From Knoellia sp. Soil729 (GTDB lineage: Bacteria > Actinomycetota > Actinomycetes > Actinomycetales > Dermatophilaceae), in contig NZ_LMSA01000001.1 of NCBI RefSeq assembly GCF_001427985.1, positions 757,137-821,136 of the forward strand: a DNA stretch of 64,000 nt, in the 5' to 3' direction. Both the position numbers and the translations under genes were made by a program. Shown here piece by piece: positions 1-8,879 of the stretch (the first letter of the stretch is position 1; every line of letters starts with the position of its first letter). The notes under the pieces are model-generated. The model saw only the letters and a list, made by a program, of their open reading frames with translations, searched no databases and had not been told where the DNA came from.

Positions 1-412
1 GGGCGAGCAGCGCGATGTTGGTCATCGGCGCCAGCGGCACGACCGTGACCGAGGCACCGGCGTCAGCGGCGGCCTCGATCGTCTCGCGCAGGAGCTCCAC
101 GGCATGCCGCGCATCGACGCTCCTGCGTGGGGCGGGCCAGCCGAGGTCGGCCATGCCGTCGTCGCCGTGCACGTGGCGCGCATCGACCGGCCGCTCGAGC
201 AGCGGGTGCGAGGCCCCGGCGGCCACTGGGACGGTGTCCGCGCCACACGCCTCCAGCACGGTGAGCGTGTTGCGCACGACGTCTGCCAGGGGCGCGTTGC
301 CACCGACGCAGGTGACGGCGCGGAGGTCCAGACCCGGGTGCAGGGCGGCGAGCAGGAGGGCGCAGGCGTCGTCGACTCCGGTGTCGACGTCGAGGATCAC
401 GGGTTCGGCCAT
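1..412 (-). CDS. Nucleoside hydrolase (IUNH family), 3' end beyond window
   Basis: Ribonucleoside hydrolases cleave the N-glycosidic bond of nucleosides to a base and ribose, in nucleoside salvage. The ATG is at 412 and 137 codons are visible before the left edge cuts the gene; the family is usually about 310-330 residues. The N-terminus carries the calcium/ribose-binding signature DVDTGVDDA at residues 8-16. It is followed by a conserved GN (VGGNAPL), an HGDDG motif near residue 90 and PMTNIA near the edge, all in family order. It diverges from the GH3 lipoprotein at 451, and a TACGCT box six bases before the ATG suggests a leaderless transcript. The family is clear. Which nucleoside is hydrolysed cannot be told from this fragment. 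Confidence 0.9.
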   Translation of the reverse strand, partial: MAEPVILDVDTGVDDACALLLAALHPGLDLRAVTCVGGNAPLADVVRNTLTVLEACGADTVPVAAGASHPLLERPVDARHVHGDDGMADLGWPAPRRSVDARHAVELLRETIEAAADAGASVTVVPLAPMTNIALLA

Positions 413-450
413 GGGGCGAGCGTATGCCGTGGGTCGGCTAGCGTCGTGGG
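413..450. promoter_or_regulatory. Compact divergent promoter, both starts probably leaderless
   Basis: Only 38 bp separate two divergent start codons. On the minus strand TACGCT (424-419) lies 6 nt before the ATG at 412. On the plus strand TAGCGT (439-444) lies 6 nt before the GTG at 451. Both fit an actinobacterial TANNNT -10 box placed so that transcription begins at the start codon. Neither start has a convincing Shine-Dalgarno. The minus-strand -10 lies inside a copy of the dispersed octamer GTATGCCG. Confidence 0.5.
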
Positions 451-1770
451 GTGACTTCCCGCTCCACGGCCCTCGTGCGTCCCCGCCTGACCGCTGCAGT
501 GGCGCTGGCCCTCGTGGGTGCGCTCGCCGCGGCCTGCGGAGGCGGCGACGCTCCGGACGACAGGGGCTCCGCGCCCTCAAGCCCGAGCAGCGCGGCGGCC
601 TCGGACACCACGACACCGTCGGGCACACCGACGGCCTCGAGCACGCCGTCGACCTCCCCGTCAGCAACGGCGTCGGAGACATCGAGCCCGCCCGATGCCG
701 GGGGGACGGCCAACGTCAGCGCCTGCGCCCGCCGGACGGCCGACGCCCTCACCGAGCAACAGGCCCTGGGCCAGCTCCTCATGGTGGCCTTCCAGACCGG
801 GGACTCCCGCACGGCGCTGGACGACCTCATCGCCGACCAGCACGTCGGCAACGTCATCTACCTGGGCGGCTGGGACGGTGCCTCGCTGGTCAAGAAGACG
901 AGCGCGCACCTGCAGGCGCAGGCCACGAAGGCCGCGACGGCCGGCATACCGCTGCTTCTCGCCGCCGACCAGGAAGGTGGGGAGGTGCGCCAGCTGCGCG
1001 GTGAGGGCTTCTCGAAGGTTCCGTCCGCCAAGGTGCAGGCGCAGATGTCGTCGGCCGAGCTCACCGCCGCCGCCAAGGGCTGGGCCGGGGAGCTCAAGGC
1101 GGTGGGGATCAACGTCAACCTCGCGCCGGTCACCGACACGGTGCCGGCCGACATCGGCACGGCCAACGAGCCGATCGGCAAGTACGGCCGCCAGTACGGC
1201 TCCGACCCCGCGACCGTGACCAAGGCGTCCACGGCCTTCCTCAAGGGCATGATCGAGGGCGGCATCATGGGCACGGTCAAGCACTTCCCCGGCCTGGGGC
1301 GCATCCGCAACAACACCGACTTCAACGCCACCGGCATCACCGACAACATCGCCACCCCCAAGGACCCGTTCCTCGCGCCGTTCACGGCCGGAGTCAAGGC
1401 CGGCGCGGGACTCGTCATGGTGGGCTCGGCGCGCTACCCGGGTCTGGACGACACCAGGACGCAGGCGATGTTCAGCAAGCCGATCATCACCGGGCTGCTG
1501 CGCGACCAGCTCGGCTTCGACGGCGTCGTCATCACCGACGACATCAACGCCAAGGCCGTCCAGGCCATCCCGGTGGCCGAGCGCGCCACGAGCTTCCTCC
1601 GGGCCGGGGGCGACATCCTCCTGACCGGCGACCCGAAGTCCGTCCCGGCGATGACGAAGGCCATCACCGACAAGGCCCGGGCCGACGAGGGCTTCGCCCT
1701 GCACGTCGACGCCGCGGTGCTGCGGGTCGTCGCCCTCAAGGAGCGCATGGGCCTCATCAGCTGCAGCTGA
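451..1770 (+). CDS. Glycoside hydrolase family 3 lipoprotein (NagZ-like)
   Basis: Predicted membrane-anchored GH3 N-acetylhexosaminidase-type enzyme of 439 residues, probably acting on peptidoglycan-derived or other beta-linked aminosugars outside the cell. The GTG start gives a signal peptide ending in a lipobox (LAAAC, Cys about residue 29). A Ser/Thr/Pro-rich linker follows (about 35-90), then the catalytic TIM barrel. Visible GH3 motifs are the substrate-binding KHFPGLGR (about 276) and VVITDDINAK (about 358), which carries the family's catalytic Asp. NagZ homologues have KHFPGHG; here Leu replaces His, so the acid/base arrangement may differ. One Ile codon in AGIP is the rare ATA because it lies in a CGGCATAC octamer. 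It is monocistronic and ends at a large palindrome. Confidence 0.85.
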   Translation: MTSRSTALVRPRLTAAVALALVGALAAACGGGDAPDDRGSAPSSPSSAAASDTTTPSGTPTASSTPSTSPSATASETSSPPDAGGTANVSACARRTADALTEQQALGQLLMVAFQTGDSRTALDDLIADQHVGNVIYLGGWDGASLVKKTSAHLQAQATKAATAGIPLLLAADQEGGEVRQLRGEGFSKVPSAKVQAQMSSAELTAAAKGWAGELKAVGINVNLAPVTDTVPADIGTANEPIGKYGRQYGSDPATVTKASTAFLKGMIEGGIMGTVKHFPGLGRIRNNTDFNATGITDNIATPKDPFLAPFTAGVKAGAGLVMVGSARYPGLDDTRTQAMFSKPIITGLLRDQLGFDGVVITDDINAKAVQAIPVAERATSFLRAGGDILLTGDPKSVPAMTKAITDKARADEGFALHVDAAVLRVVALKERMGLISCS

Positions 1771-1823
1771 CGCCCGACCGCCCCACCCGATCTCCCGTCC
1801 CTCCCCGGTGCGTCCCCGCCCCA

Positions 1824-1910
1824 CCTTTTCCGGCTGGTCACGGAAACGGAGCGTTCAGCCGGGAACTGTTCCCGGCTGAACGCTCCCTTGGCGTGATGAG
1901 CCGGAAAAGG
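1824..1910. terminator. 87-bp nested palindrome between convergent genes
   Basis: Three stems share one centre at base 1867. The inner stem is 1848-1866 with 1868-1886 (19 bp, perfect). A short middle stem pairs 1838-1842 with 1892-1896. The outer stem is 1824-1835 with 1899-1910 (12 bp, perfect). It lies between the converging GH3 gene and tsaD, so a bidirectional terminator is the simplest reading. No long T-run follows on either strand. Confidence 0.75.
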
Positions 1911-1915
1911 GGAGG

Positions 1916-2962
1916 TCAGCTCTGGATCTGGGTGACCGGCATCGAGGAGTCCGCGGGCAGGTCGAGGCGGGAGGCGTCTCGTCCCTTGAGGACCATCTGG
2001 GCGCCCAGCGCCGCAACCATCGCCCCGTTGTCGGTGCACAGGCCGGGCCGCGGCACCCGCAGCTCGATGCCCGCGTCGTCGCAGCGCGACTGCGCCATGG
2101 CCCGCAGCCGCGAGTTGGCCGCGACCCCGCCGCCGATCTGCAGGTTCTGGGCACCCTGCTCACGGCAGGCGAGCACCGCCTTGCGGGTCAGCACGTCGAC
2201 GACCGCCTCCTGGAACGACGCCGCGACGTCGACGACCGGCACGGGCTCCCCTGCGACCTCGCGGGCCTGGACCCAGCGCGACACGGCCGTCTTGAGACCC
2301 GAGAACGAGAAGTCGAAGCGGTGGCGCTCCATGTCGCGCCCGGTCGTCAGCCCCCGGGGGAAGTCGATCGTGACCTGCCCGTCCCGGGCCGCGCGGTCGA
2401 TGTGCGGGCCGCCGGGGAACGGCAGGCCGAGCACGCGCGCGACCTTGTCGAAGGCCTCGCCGGCAGCATCGTCGATCGTTGACCCGAGGCTGCGGATGTC
2501 GCTCGTGACGTCGGGGACGAGGAGCAGGGAGGAGTGACCGCCGGACACGAGCAACGCCACCGTCGGCTCGGGCAGCGGCCCGTGCTCGACGATGTCGACG
2601 GCGACGTGCGAGGCGAGGTGGTTGACGCCATAGAGCGGGAGGCCGAGAGAGAGGGCCAGCGCCTTGGCCGACGCGACGCCCACCATCAGCGACCCGGCCA
2701 GACCCGGTCCGGACGTCACCGAGATCGCGTCGAGGTCGCGCAGCTGCACCCCCGCCTCACGGCAGGCACGCTCGATCGTGGGCACCATCTCCTCGAGGTG
2801 GGCCCGGCTGGCGACCTCGGGCACGACGCCGCCGAAGCGGGCGTGGTCGTCGACGCTGCTCGCCACTGCGTCGACGAGCAGGGTCTCGCCACGCACGAGG
2901 CCGACGCCGGTCTCGTCGCAGGACGTCTCGATGCCGAGGACGAGTGGCTGCTCGGCGGTCAT
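1916..2962 (-). CDS. tsaD: tRNA N6-adenosine threonylcarbamoyltransferase TsaD
   Basis: Transfers threonylcarbamoyl from threonylcarbamoyl-AMP to A37 of ANN-decoding tRNAs, the last step of t6A synthesis, working with TsaB and TsaE in the cytosol. At 348 residues it is of normal family length. The ASKHA/Kae1 signature begins at residues 10-19 ([10 protein letters not shown]). The metal-binding HLASH motif gives His115 and His119, and the nucleotide-binding VSGGHSSL follows. Its start overlaps the end of rimI by 4 nt (ATGA), so it is translationally coupled as last gene of the alr-hydrolase-tsaE-tsaB-rimI-tsaD operon. All three partner genes of the pathway that usually cluster are present. Confidence 0.97.
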   Translation of the reverse strand: MTAEQPLVLGIETSCDETGVGLVRGETLLVDAVASSVDDHARFGGVVPEVASRAHLEEMVPTIERACREAGVQLRDLDAISVTSGPGLAGSLMVGVASAKALALSLGLPLYGVNHLASHVAVDIVEHGPLPEPTVALLVSGGHSSLLLVPDVTSDIRSLGSTIDDAAGEAFDKVARVLGLPFPGGPHIDRAARDGQVTIDFPRGLTTGRDMERHRFDFSFSGLKTAVSRWVQAREVAGEPVPVVDVAASFQEAVVDVLTRKAVLACREQGAQNLQIGGGVAANSRLRAMAQSRCDDAGIELRVPRPGLCTDNGAMVAALGAQMVLKGRDASRLDLPADSSMPVTQIQS

Positions 2963-3420
2963 GACTGCACTCCCTTGGATGGCAACAGCTTGCGCATGAC
3001 GACCGCGTCGACATTGCCGGGCTGGTAGTAGCCGCGGCGCACGTTGAGCACGTCGTAGCCGCGCCGGTCATAGAGGGCACGGGCCGCCGCGTTGTCGGCG
3101 CGCACCTCGAGCATCAACGCCTCGGCGCCAGCACCGGCCGCTCGCGCCTCGAGCTCGTCGAGCAGCCCGTGCGCGAGTCCGGCGCCGCGGTGCGCGGGTG
3201 CGACGGTGATCGTCATGAGGTCGGCGACCTGTCCGCCGTGGTCCAGACCGGCGTATGCCGCCAGCTCACCTTCTCGCGTCACGACGACGTAGTCGCGGCG
3301 CGGGCGTCCGGCCAGCTCCGCCCACCAGGAGGCCTCGGACCAGGCGTCGTCGGGGAAGGCCTCGTCCTCGAGGCGGACGAGGTCGGGGATGTCGGTCCAG
3401 GCCAGCTCGCGCGTGGTCAT
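2959..3420 (-). CDS. rimI: Ribosomal protein S18-alanine N-acetyltransferase RimI
   Basis: GNAT acetyltransferase of 153 residues, predicted to acetylate the N-terminal alanine of ribosomal protein S18 and possibly other proteins. The acetyl-CoA pyrophosphate loop is visible as [11 protein letters not shown] (about 97-107). The C-terminal strand contains [13 protein letters not shown], typical of RimI. It sits between tsaB and tsaD, with 4-nt overlaps on both sides (starts ATG at 3420 and 2962). That is the usual genomic position of rimI in Actinobacteria and supports the assignment over a generic GNAT. Confidence 0.9.
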   Translation of the reverse strand: MTTRELAWTDIPDLVRLEDEAFPDDAWSEASWWAELAGRPRRDYVVVTREGELAAYAGLDHGGQVADLMTITVAPAHRGAGLAHGLLDELEARAAGAGAEALMLEVRADNAAARALYDRRGYDVLNVRRGYYQPGNVDAVVMRKLLPSKGVQS

Positions 3421-4073
3421 CGGGCCGCCCGCTCCGCGGTGGTCAGCGCATCGGGGCGACGCAGGTAGAGCGGCTCCACCGGCATCGGCTCCCCGGCGAG
3501 GATCCGGGAGACAGCGACTCGCGCCAGAACGGCGGCATCGACGTCCAGCACCGGTACGGGGCTGGCGAACAGGTCGGGGTAGAGCACGGGGCCACGGCCC
3601 GCGGTCGGCAGCGCTCGCACCTCGTCGGGGAGTTCGCCCGGACGGTCGACGGCCGGGTCGGTGAGCCGCTCCACGGAACCGGGGCGGACGGCATACCGCG
3701 CCCAGTAGACCTCCTTGCGCCGGGCATCGGTGGCGACCAGCAGCTCACCCTCGACGAGCGTGGCCGCCTGCGCCGCCAGGGCGTCGAGGCTGCAGACGCC
3801 GTGCACGGGCACGCCGAGGGCGTGTCCCATCGTCAGGCCGGTGACCATGCCGACCCTGAGCCCGGTGAAGGGGCCGGGACCGACACCCACAGCCACATCC
3901 GTGAGGTCCGACGGCCGCTTGCCGGCCTCGGCCAGGCAGGACTCGATCAGGGGCGCGAGCCACTCGGTGTGCGCCCGGGCGTCGAGATGGGTGCGCTCTG
4001 CCAGGGCGCGGCCCTCGTCGTGCAGGGCCACGGTGATGGCGGAGGTCGAGGTGTCGATGGCGAGGATCAGCAC
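3417..4073 (-). CDS. tsaB: t6A biosynthesis protein TsaB
   Basis: Non-catalytic ASKHA partner that dimerises with TsaD and is required for t6A formation. I place the start at GTG 4073, which gives VLILAIDTSTSA and 218 residues, the normal size. The reading frame is open upstream to 4202, but that part only shadows tsaE. The start lies 7 nt inside the 3' end of tsaE, again indicating coupling. GVGPGPFTGLRVG (about residue 66) is the conserved TsaB loop. One Tyr is coded by the rare TAT in an octamer copy at 3689. Confidence 0.93.
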   Translation of the reverse strand: MLILAIDTSTSAITVALHDEGRALAERTHLDARAHTEWLAPLIESCLAEAGKRPSDLTDVAVGVGPGPFTGLRVGMVTGLTMGHALGVPVHGVCSLDALAAQAATLVEGELLVATDARRKEVYWARYAVRPGSVERLTDPAVDRPGELPDEVRALPTAGRGPVLYPDLFASPVPVLDVDAAVLARVAVSRILAGEPMPVEPLYLRRPDALTTAERAAR

Positions 4074-4522
4074 GGTGGGCCAGCCTTCCAGCGTTCGCCG
4101 TGGCCCGTGACCACGGCGGTGCGCGACTCGGTCTCGGGGTCGGCCTCGAGGAGGATCTCGAGGCGGTCCTCGGAGAGGTCCTCGGCCAGGCCATGGCCCC
4201 ACTCGACGACGGTCACACTCTCGTCGAGGGAGGTGTCGAGGTCGAGGTCGTCGAGCTCGGCCAGGCCGCCCAGGCGGTAGGCGTCGACGTGGACCAGCGC
4301 CGGTCCGCCGACGAGCGAGGGATGGATGCGCGCGATGACGAACGTCGGGGAGGTGATGGGCCCACGCACCCCCAGGCCGGCAGCCAGGCCCTGGGTGAGG
4401 GTCGTCTTGCCCGCGCCCAGCCCACCGGTGAGGAGGACGAGGTCACCTGCTCGCAGCTGGCGCCCCAGGGCCTCGCCGAAGCCGCGGGTGTCGTCGGCTG
4501 TGCCCAGCTCGCGATCCGTCAC
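4067..4522 (-). CDS. tsaE: t6A biosynthesis ATPase TsaE
   Basis: P-loop ATPase of 151 residues that activates the TsaB-TsaD complex in t6A synthesis. The Walker A GGLGAGKT is at residues 33-40, followed by SPTFV and a VHVDAYRL segment that are conserved in the family. A GTG start at 4522 overlaps the stop of the upstream hydrolase by 4 nt (GTGA), and the 3' end overlaps the chosen tsaB start. Family length and motif order are normal. Confidence 0.95.
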   Translation of the reverse strand: MTDRELGTADDTRGFGEALGRQLRAGDLVLLTGGLGAGKTTLTQGLAAGLGVRGPITSPTFVIARIHPSLVGGPALVHVDAYRLGGLAELDDLDLDTSLDESVTVVEWGHGLAEDLSEDRLEILLEADPETESRTAVVTGHGERWKAGPPC

Positions 4523-5808
4523 GAGCTGGCCCCGCTCTTGCCCTTGGTCCTGCTCTTGGCCCTAGTGGCGGGTCCGGGCGTCGTGGTCGAGCCGCCCCTG
4601 GCCTGCACCTGGGTCTTGGCCTGGGCCTTGGCCTTGGAGCCGGCCTTGGAGCCGGCCTTGGTCCGTGCTTGTGCCCGGCGGATGAGCCGGCCCTTGGCGA
4701 TGTCGATGACGGTGCGGCGCACCCGTGGCTTGGAGCTGGCCCCGACCCCGGCTGCGGCGTCGGTCTCGGCGCGGTGGATGAGGGCGAGGACCTGGCCCGT
4801 GACGACCTCGGGGTGCTCGAGCATGATGAGGTGCCCGGAGTCCTGGACGACGACGTGCTCGGCGCCGGGCAGTCGCTCGACGATCTCCTCGCTCCGAGCG
4901 GGCGGGGTCAGCAGGTCACCCGCACCGTTGACGACGAGAACCTCCTTGTCGACCAGCGCTGCGAGGGACTCGAACTCGTCGTGCATCCGGATCGCCGGCA
5001 GGAAGGCCGCCATGACCTCGAACGGGGTGGCGAGGATGAGGTCGGCCGCGAAGCTCACCGTCGACTCACCCACCGGGGAGTCGAACGAGAACCGCTCGAC
5101 GACGGAGTCCTCGATGTTGCGACCGAACCGGCGCACCGGCGCGAGCCACCTCTGGTGCGGAGCGAGGCGGGAGAGCACGCGTGGTCCGGCCTGACCGATG
5201 GCCCGGCCGACGAGCGGCCCCATCCCCAGGTCGGTCAGTCCCTCGCCACCGGCGGCGGTCGAGATGAACGCGACCGCCATGACCCGTTCGCGCACGAGCT
5301 CGGCGTGGTGACGCGCCAGCGCCATCGTCGTCATCCCACCCATCGAGTGGCCGACGAGGACGAGCGGCCCCTCGGGACAGGCCGCGTCGATGACCGCGCG
5401 CAGGTCGTGGGCGAGCTGCTCGATGGTGCTGCTCGCAAGCTCGGACATCTCCGAGCGCCCGTGGCTGCGCTGGTCCCAGAGGACGACGCGGTAGCCGGCC
5501 TGCACGAACGCGCGCCGCTGCAGGACCCAGCCGCGCAGGCTGAGGCAGAACCCGTGCGACATGACGATCGTCGGCAGGGCTGGGTCGAGGTCCGCGGGAG
5601 TGTCGATCTCGACGTGGAGGTTGAGCCCATCGGTGGCGATGACCTTGAGCTCGACGTCGGCCACGTGGGCGAAGCCGTCGTCCGGGTCGAGCACGCTGAG
5701 CCGTCGTCGACCGGCAGCAGCCCGGTCGGCAGCCACCCCCGCCGCGGCAGCACCTGCTGCGGCAGCGGCCGCCGCTCCGAGCCCGATCGCTGCGCCGACA
5801 CGCGCCAT
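4519..5808 (-). CDS. Alpha/beta hydrolase with Lys/Ala-rich C-terminal tail
   Basis: Serine hydrolase of 429 residues inserted between alr and tsaE. An N-terminal Ala/Gly-rich hydrophobic stretch (about 5-30) may be a membrane anchor. The fold follows from residue 55: oxyanion region SHGFC (84-88), WDQRSHGRS (111-119), nucleophile elbow GHSMGG with Ser155, and a C-terminal DSGHLIMLEHPE with the catalytic His. From about residue 385 the protein turns into a low-complexity basic tail with AGSKAGSKAKA-type repeats. Such tails can bind nucleic acid or wall polymers, but the role here is unknown. The start overlaps the alr stop by one base (TGATG). The substrate is unknown. Confidence 0.85.
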   Translation of the reverse strand: MARVGAAIGLGAAAAAAAGAAAAGVAADRAAAGRRRLSVLDPDDGFAHVADVELKVIATDGLNLHVEIDTPADLDPALPTIVMSHGFCLSLRGWVLQRRAFVQAGYRVVLWDQRSHGRSEMSELASSTIEQLAHDLRAVIDAACPEGPLVLVGHSMGGMTTMALARHHAELVRERVMAVAFISTAAGGEGLTDLGMGPLVGRAIGQAGPRVLSRLAPHQRWLAPVRRFGRNIEDSVVERFSFDSPVGESTVSFAADLILATPFEVMAAFLPAIRMHDEFESLAALVDKEVLVVNGAGDLLTPPARSEEIVERLPGAEHVVVQDSGHLIMLEHPEVVTGQVLALIHRAETDAAAGVGASSKPRVRRTVIDIAKGRLIRRAQARTKAGSKAGSKAKAQAKTQVQARGGSTTTPGPATRAKSRTKGKSGASS

Positions 5809-6983
5809 CAGGCGTCGCCCCCCACATGGACGCGAGGCAGCCGCCCGCTGATCCGGGTGACGATCTCGTAGTTGATGGTGTCGATGGCGGAGGCCCAGTC
5901 CTGAGCCGTCGGCTCACCATCGGTCCCCCGCCCGAAGATGACGACCTCGTCACCGGCACCGCCGGCGAAGTCGGGCCCGAGGTCGAGGACGAACTGGTCC
6001 ATGCAGACCCGGCCGGCGATGGTGAGGCGCTGGTCGCCGACCCTGACCGGTCCGAGGTTGCCGGCGTGCCGCGGGATCCCGTCGGCGTAGCCGAGCGGCA
6101 CCAGGCCCAGCACGGTGTCGCGAGGCGTCGTGTAGATGTGGCCGTAGCTCACGCCCTGACCGGCCGGCGCCGCCTTGACGAGGGCGAGACGAGCCGTGAC
6201 CCTCATCGCCTCGCGGAGCCCGAAGTCCTGAGGCGCACCGAGGTTGGGCACCGGCGACAGCCCGTAGACGGCCAACCCGGGCCGGACGAGGTCGAAGTGG
6301 ACGTCGGGGTTGGTCAGCGTGGCGGCGGAGTTCGCGAGGTGCCGGACCTGCGGTCGTATGCCGGCTCGCTCGAGCTCGGCGACCGCCTCGACGAATCGTT
6401 CGCGCTGGGCCAGGACGGTCGGGTGCCGTGGTGCGTCGGCCAGGGCGAAGTGGGACCAGACGCCGATGACCTCGACGGCATGCTCTGCCACCACGGGGCC
6501 CAGGGTGGCAATGAGCTCGGTCCAGCCCTCCCCCAGCGCCCCGTTGCGCCCGAGGCCGGTGTCCACCTTGACGTGGATGCGTGCGGTCCGCCCACGCTGA
6601 CGGGCAGCCGCCACCACCGCGTCGAGGGCCCACGGCGCCGAGACCGAGACGTCGATGTCGGCGTCGATGGCGGCCCCGACGTCGGCACCGGGCACATAGA
6701 GCCACGTGAGCAACCGGGTCGTCACGCCGCCGGCGCGCAGTTGCAGGGCTTCGTTGAGCTGGGCGACACCCAGCCAGGTCGCGCCTCCGGCCACTGCGGC
6801 CCGGGCACTCGGCACGAGGCCATGGCCGTAGGCGTCGGCCTTGACGACCGCCATGACCTCCGCGTTCGCCGCGCGCCGGGCGAGCTCACGCACGTTGTCG
6901 GAGATCGCATCGAGGTCGACGGTCACCCAGCCGGAGGCGCCCTCGGGCGGCGTGGCTGAGACGGGGGCGGCTGGCGTGGTCAT
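5808..6983 (-). CDS. alr: Alanine racemase
   Basis: PLP enzyme that converts L-alanine to D-alanine for peptidoglycan. It has 391 residues. The PLP lysine is in AVVKADAYGHG (Lys48). The second catalytic region SYGHIYTTP, with the conserved Tyr, is about residue 284, and CMDQFVLDLG near 330 is a family signature. It leads the operon alr-hydrolase-tsaE-tsaB-rimI-tsaD, and the alr-tsaE neighbourhood is typical of Actinobacteria. TAGACT (6999-6994) lies 10 nt upstream of the ATG. The promoter would overlap the end of nnr, so read-through from glmS-acpS-nnr is also possible. Confidence 0.97.
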   Translation of the reverse strand: MTTPAAPVSATPPEGASGWVTVDLDAISDNVRELARRAANAEVMAVVKADAYGHGLVPSARAAVAGGATWLGVAQLNEALQLRAGGVTTRLLTWLYVPGADVGAAIDADIDVSVSAPWALDAVVAAARQRGRTARIHVKVDTGLGRNGALGEGWTELIATLGPVVAEHAVEVIGVWSHFALADAPRHPTVLAQRERFVEAVAELERAGIRPQVRHLANSAATLTNPDVHFDLVRPGLAVYGLSPVPNLGAPQDFGLREAMRVTARLALVKAAPAGQGVSYGHIYTTPRDTVLGLVPLGYADGIPRHAGNLGPVRVGDQRLTIAGRVCMDQFVLDLGPDFAGGAGDEVVIFGRGTDGEPTAQDWASAIDTINYEIVTRISGRLPRVHVGGDA

Positions 6984-6993
6984 GAGGCGATCA

Positions 6994-7022
6994 AGTCTAG
7001 GTGCGGTCGACTTCAGGGATCA
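6994..7022 (-). promoter_or_regulatory. Candidate alr promoter
   Basis: On the minus strand TAGACT (6999-6994) could be a -10 box. TGATCC (7022-7017) is 17 nt upstream and is a weak -35. The -10 ends 10 nt before the alr ATG, so any leader would be only a few bases. The site overlaps the nnr stop codon. Confidence 0.35.
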
Positions 7023-8510
7023 GCCGCGGGTGAGGAGGTGGGCAACCGCATCCGGTATGCCGTGTGCGACCCGCAGCGCACGCAGTGGCCCTCCGCGGCT
7101 GACCCGGTCGGCCGCGACGCCGTGGACGAGCGCGCCGAGCGCGCCCGCCCGGCTCGGCTCGAGGCCGGCGGCGAGGAGCGTCCCGATGAGCCCGGCGAGG
7201 ACGTCACCGGCTCCGGCGGTCGCGAGCCACGGTGGGGCGTCGGACTGCGAGTACACGGGCTGCGTCGGGTCGGCGGGCACGACGAGGGTCGTCGAGCCCT
7301 TGAGGAGCACGGTCATGCCGGTGCGGTCGGCGAGCGCACGGGCGTGGCGCAGGGGCTCGGCCTCGACGGCCTCACGCTCGACCTGGCCTGCGCCGCGGGC
7401 CCGCCGTCGCGCACCCAGGCGGGTGAGGAGGGTGGCGAGCTCACCGGCGTGGGGGGTGAGCAGCGTCGGCCGCTCACGCCGGGCGTCGATGACGTCGTCG
7501 TCGACGAGCGCGAGCCCACCCGCATCGACGAGCACCGGCTCTGCCCCCGTGAGCGCCGCCCGGGCCACGTCGAGCTGCATCCTCGCCTCGCGGCGGGTGG
7601 ACGTCGCGTCGAGCCCGGGACCGAGAACCCAGGCCTGCACGCGGCCCTCCCCGTGCACGACCTCGGGGACGGAGGCACGGATGAGCCCTTCGGGCGTGGG
7701 CGTGCCGATGTAGCGCACCATGCCGGCCCCGGCCTCCACGGCTGCCGTCACGCTGAGCACCGCGGCGCCGGAGTACTGCTCGCCACCGGCGACGACGCCC
7801 AGGACGCCTCGGGAGTACTTGTCGTCGTCCGGGCCCGGCACCGGCCAGAGGTCGGCGACGTCGTCGAAGGTCAGCCGGACGACAGCCGGCTCGGTGTCGA
7901 AGGTGAGGCCGATGTCGACGACGCTGAGCGTGCCGCAGGCCTGCTCGGTCGGGGGAAGAAGGTGCACGGGCTTGGCCACCGAGAACGTCACCGTCTCGTC
8001 GGCGAGGACCCCGTCGGGGTCGAACGCGGTGCCGTCGGCCGCCTGCCCGGACGGCACGTCGACGGCGATGACGTGCGCGTCGTCCGGGATGGCGGCGACC
8101 CACGCCGCCGCAGCCTCAGGAAGGCCCGGGCGGCCACCGAGGCCCACGATCCCGTCGAGGACGATGTCCGCCTCGGCGATGTCCTCGAGCGCCTCGGCGC
8201 CAGTCACGAGCACCACGCCCGCCGCCCGGGCCGCCTCGAGCGCCCCAGCGTGCACTGCGGTGACGTCCAGGGCGGCAGCGCAGGTGACGCCGGACTCCGC
8301 GAGCTGCGCCACGGCATACAGGGCGTCTGCGCCGTTGTTGCCGCCGCCCACGAGGGCGACGACGGTCTCGGCGCCGAGCTGCGAGACGCGGGCCGCGACC
8401 ACCTCGGCGAGGCCCTCGACCGCCCGTGCCATGAGCTCACCGGACGCCAGCTCGTCCTCGAGAGCCGCCTCAGCGGCATACACGTCTGCGGGCGACCAGG
8501 CCTCGATCAC
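7020..8510 (-). CDS. nnr: Bifunctional NAD(P)H-hydrate repair enzyme
   Basis: Repairs hydrated NADH and NADPH. The N-terminal half is an NAD(P)H-hydrate epimerase (YjeF_N) and the C-terminal half an ADP-dependent dehydratase of the ribokinase fold; 496 residues is normal for the fusion. VGGGNNGADALY (about 54-65) is the epimerase nucleotide loop. The dehydratase shows LTPHAGE and the ribokinase-like ATAGAGDVLAG (about 430) with its catalytic Asp. The GTG start at 8510 is preceded by GGAG at good spacing. It is third in glmS-acpS-nnr, 17 nt after acpS, a widely conserved order. Confidence 0.95.
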   Translation of the reverse strand: MIEAWSPADVYAAEAALEDELASGELMARAVEGLAEVVAARVSQLGAETVVALVGGGNNGADALYAVAQLAESGVTCAAALDVTAVHAGALEAARAAGVVLVTGAEALEDIAEADIVLDGIVGLGGRPGLPEAAAAWVAAIPDDAHVIAVDVPSGQAADGTAFDPDGVLADETVTFSVAKPVHLLPPTEQACGTLSVVDIGLTFDTEPAVVRLTFDDVADLWPVPGPDDDKYSRGVLGVVAGGEQYSGAAVLSVTAAVEAGAGMVRYIGTPTPEGLIRASVPEVVHGEGRVQAWVLGPGLDATSTRREARMQLDVARAALTGAEPVLVDAGGLALVDDDVIDARRERPTLLTPHAGELATLLTRLGARRRARGAGQVEREAVEAEPLRHARALADRTGMTVLLKGSTTLVVPADPTQPVYSQSDAPPWLATAGAGDVLAGLIGTLLAAGLEPSRAGALGALVHGVAADRVSRGGPLRALRVAHGIPDAVAHLLTRG

Positions 8511-8527
8511 GATGGCTCCTCAGCTGT

Positions 8528-8878
8528 TCAGGACTCGGCGATGACGACGGCGGAGGCGATTCCCGCGTCGTGGGACAACGACACGTGGATGTGGTTGACG
8601 CCGAGCTCCGCGGCGCGTGCCGCCACCGTGCCGATCATCTCGATGCTGGGGCGACCGTTGTCGTCGCGGACGACCGTGGCATCGGTCCAGGCGAGTCCGA
8701 CGGGAGCACCGAGCGCCTTGGCCAGGGCCTCCTTCGCCGCGAACCGTGCTGCCAGAGAACGCATCGGCAGGTCGCGCTCGGTCTCGGTGAACAGCCGTGT
8801 GCGCAACGCCGGCGTCCGCTCCAGCGTCTCCGCGAAGCGCGCGATGTCGACGACGTCGATCCCGGTGCCGAGGATCAC
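8528..8878 (-). CDS. acpS: Holo-[acyl-carrier-protein] synthase
   Basis: Transfers 4'-phosphopantetheine from CoA to the serine of acyl carrier protein. I place the start at GTG 8878 (116 residues), which puts [12 protein letters not shown] at the N-terminus as in all AcpS. The longer open frame upstream is a shadow of glmS. The second Mg-binding signature [13 protein letters not shown] is present around residue 47. The start is 1 nt from the glmS stop, so the genes are coupled. Confidence 0.95.
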   Translation of the reverse strand: MILGTGIDVVDIARFAETLERTPALRTRLFTETERDLPMRSLAARFAAKEALAKALGAPVGLAWTDATVVRDDNGRPSIEMIGTVAARAAELGVNHIHVSLSHDAGIASAVVIAES

Positions 8879-8879
8879 G

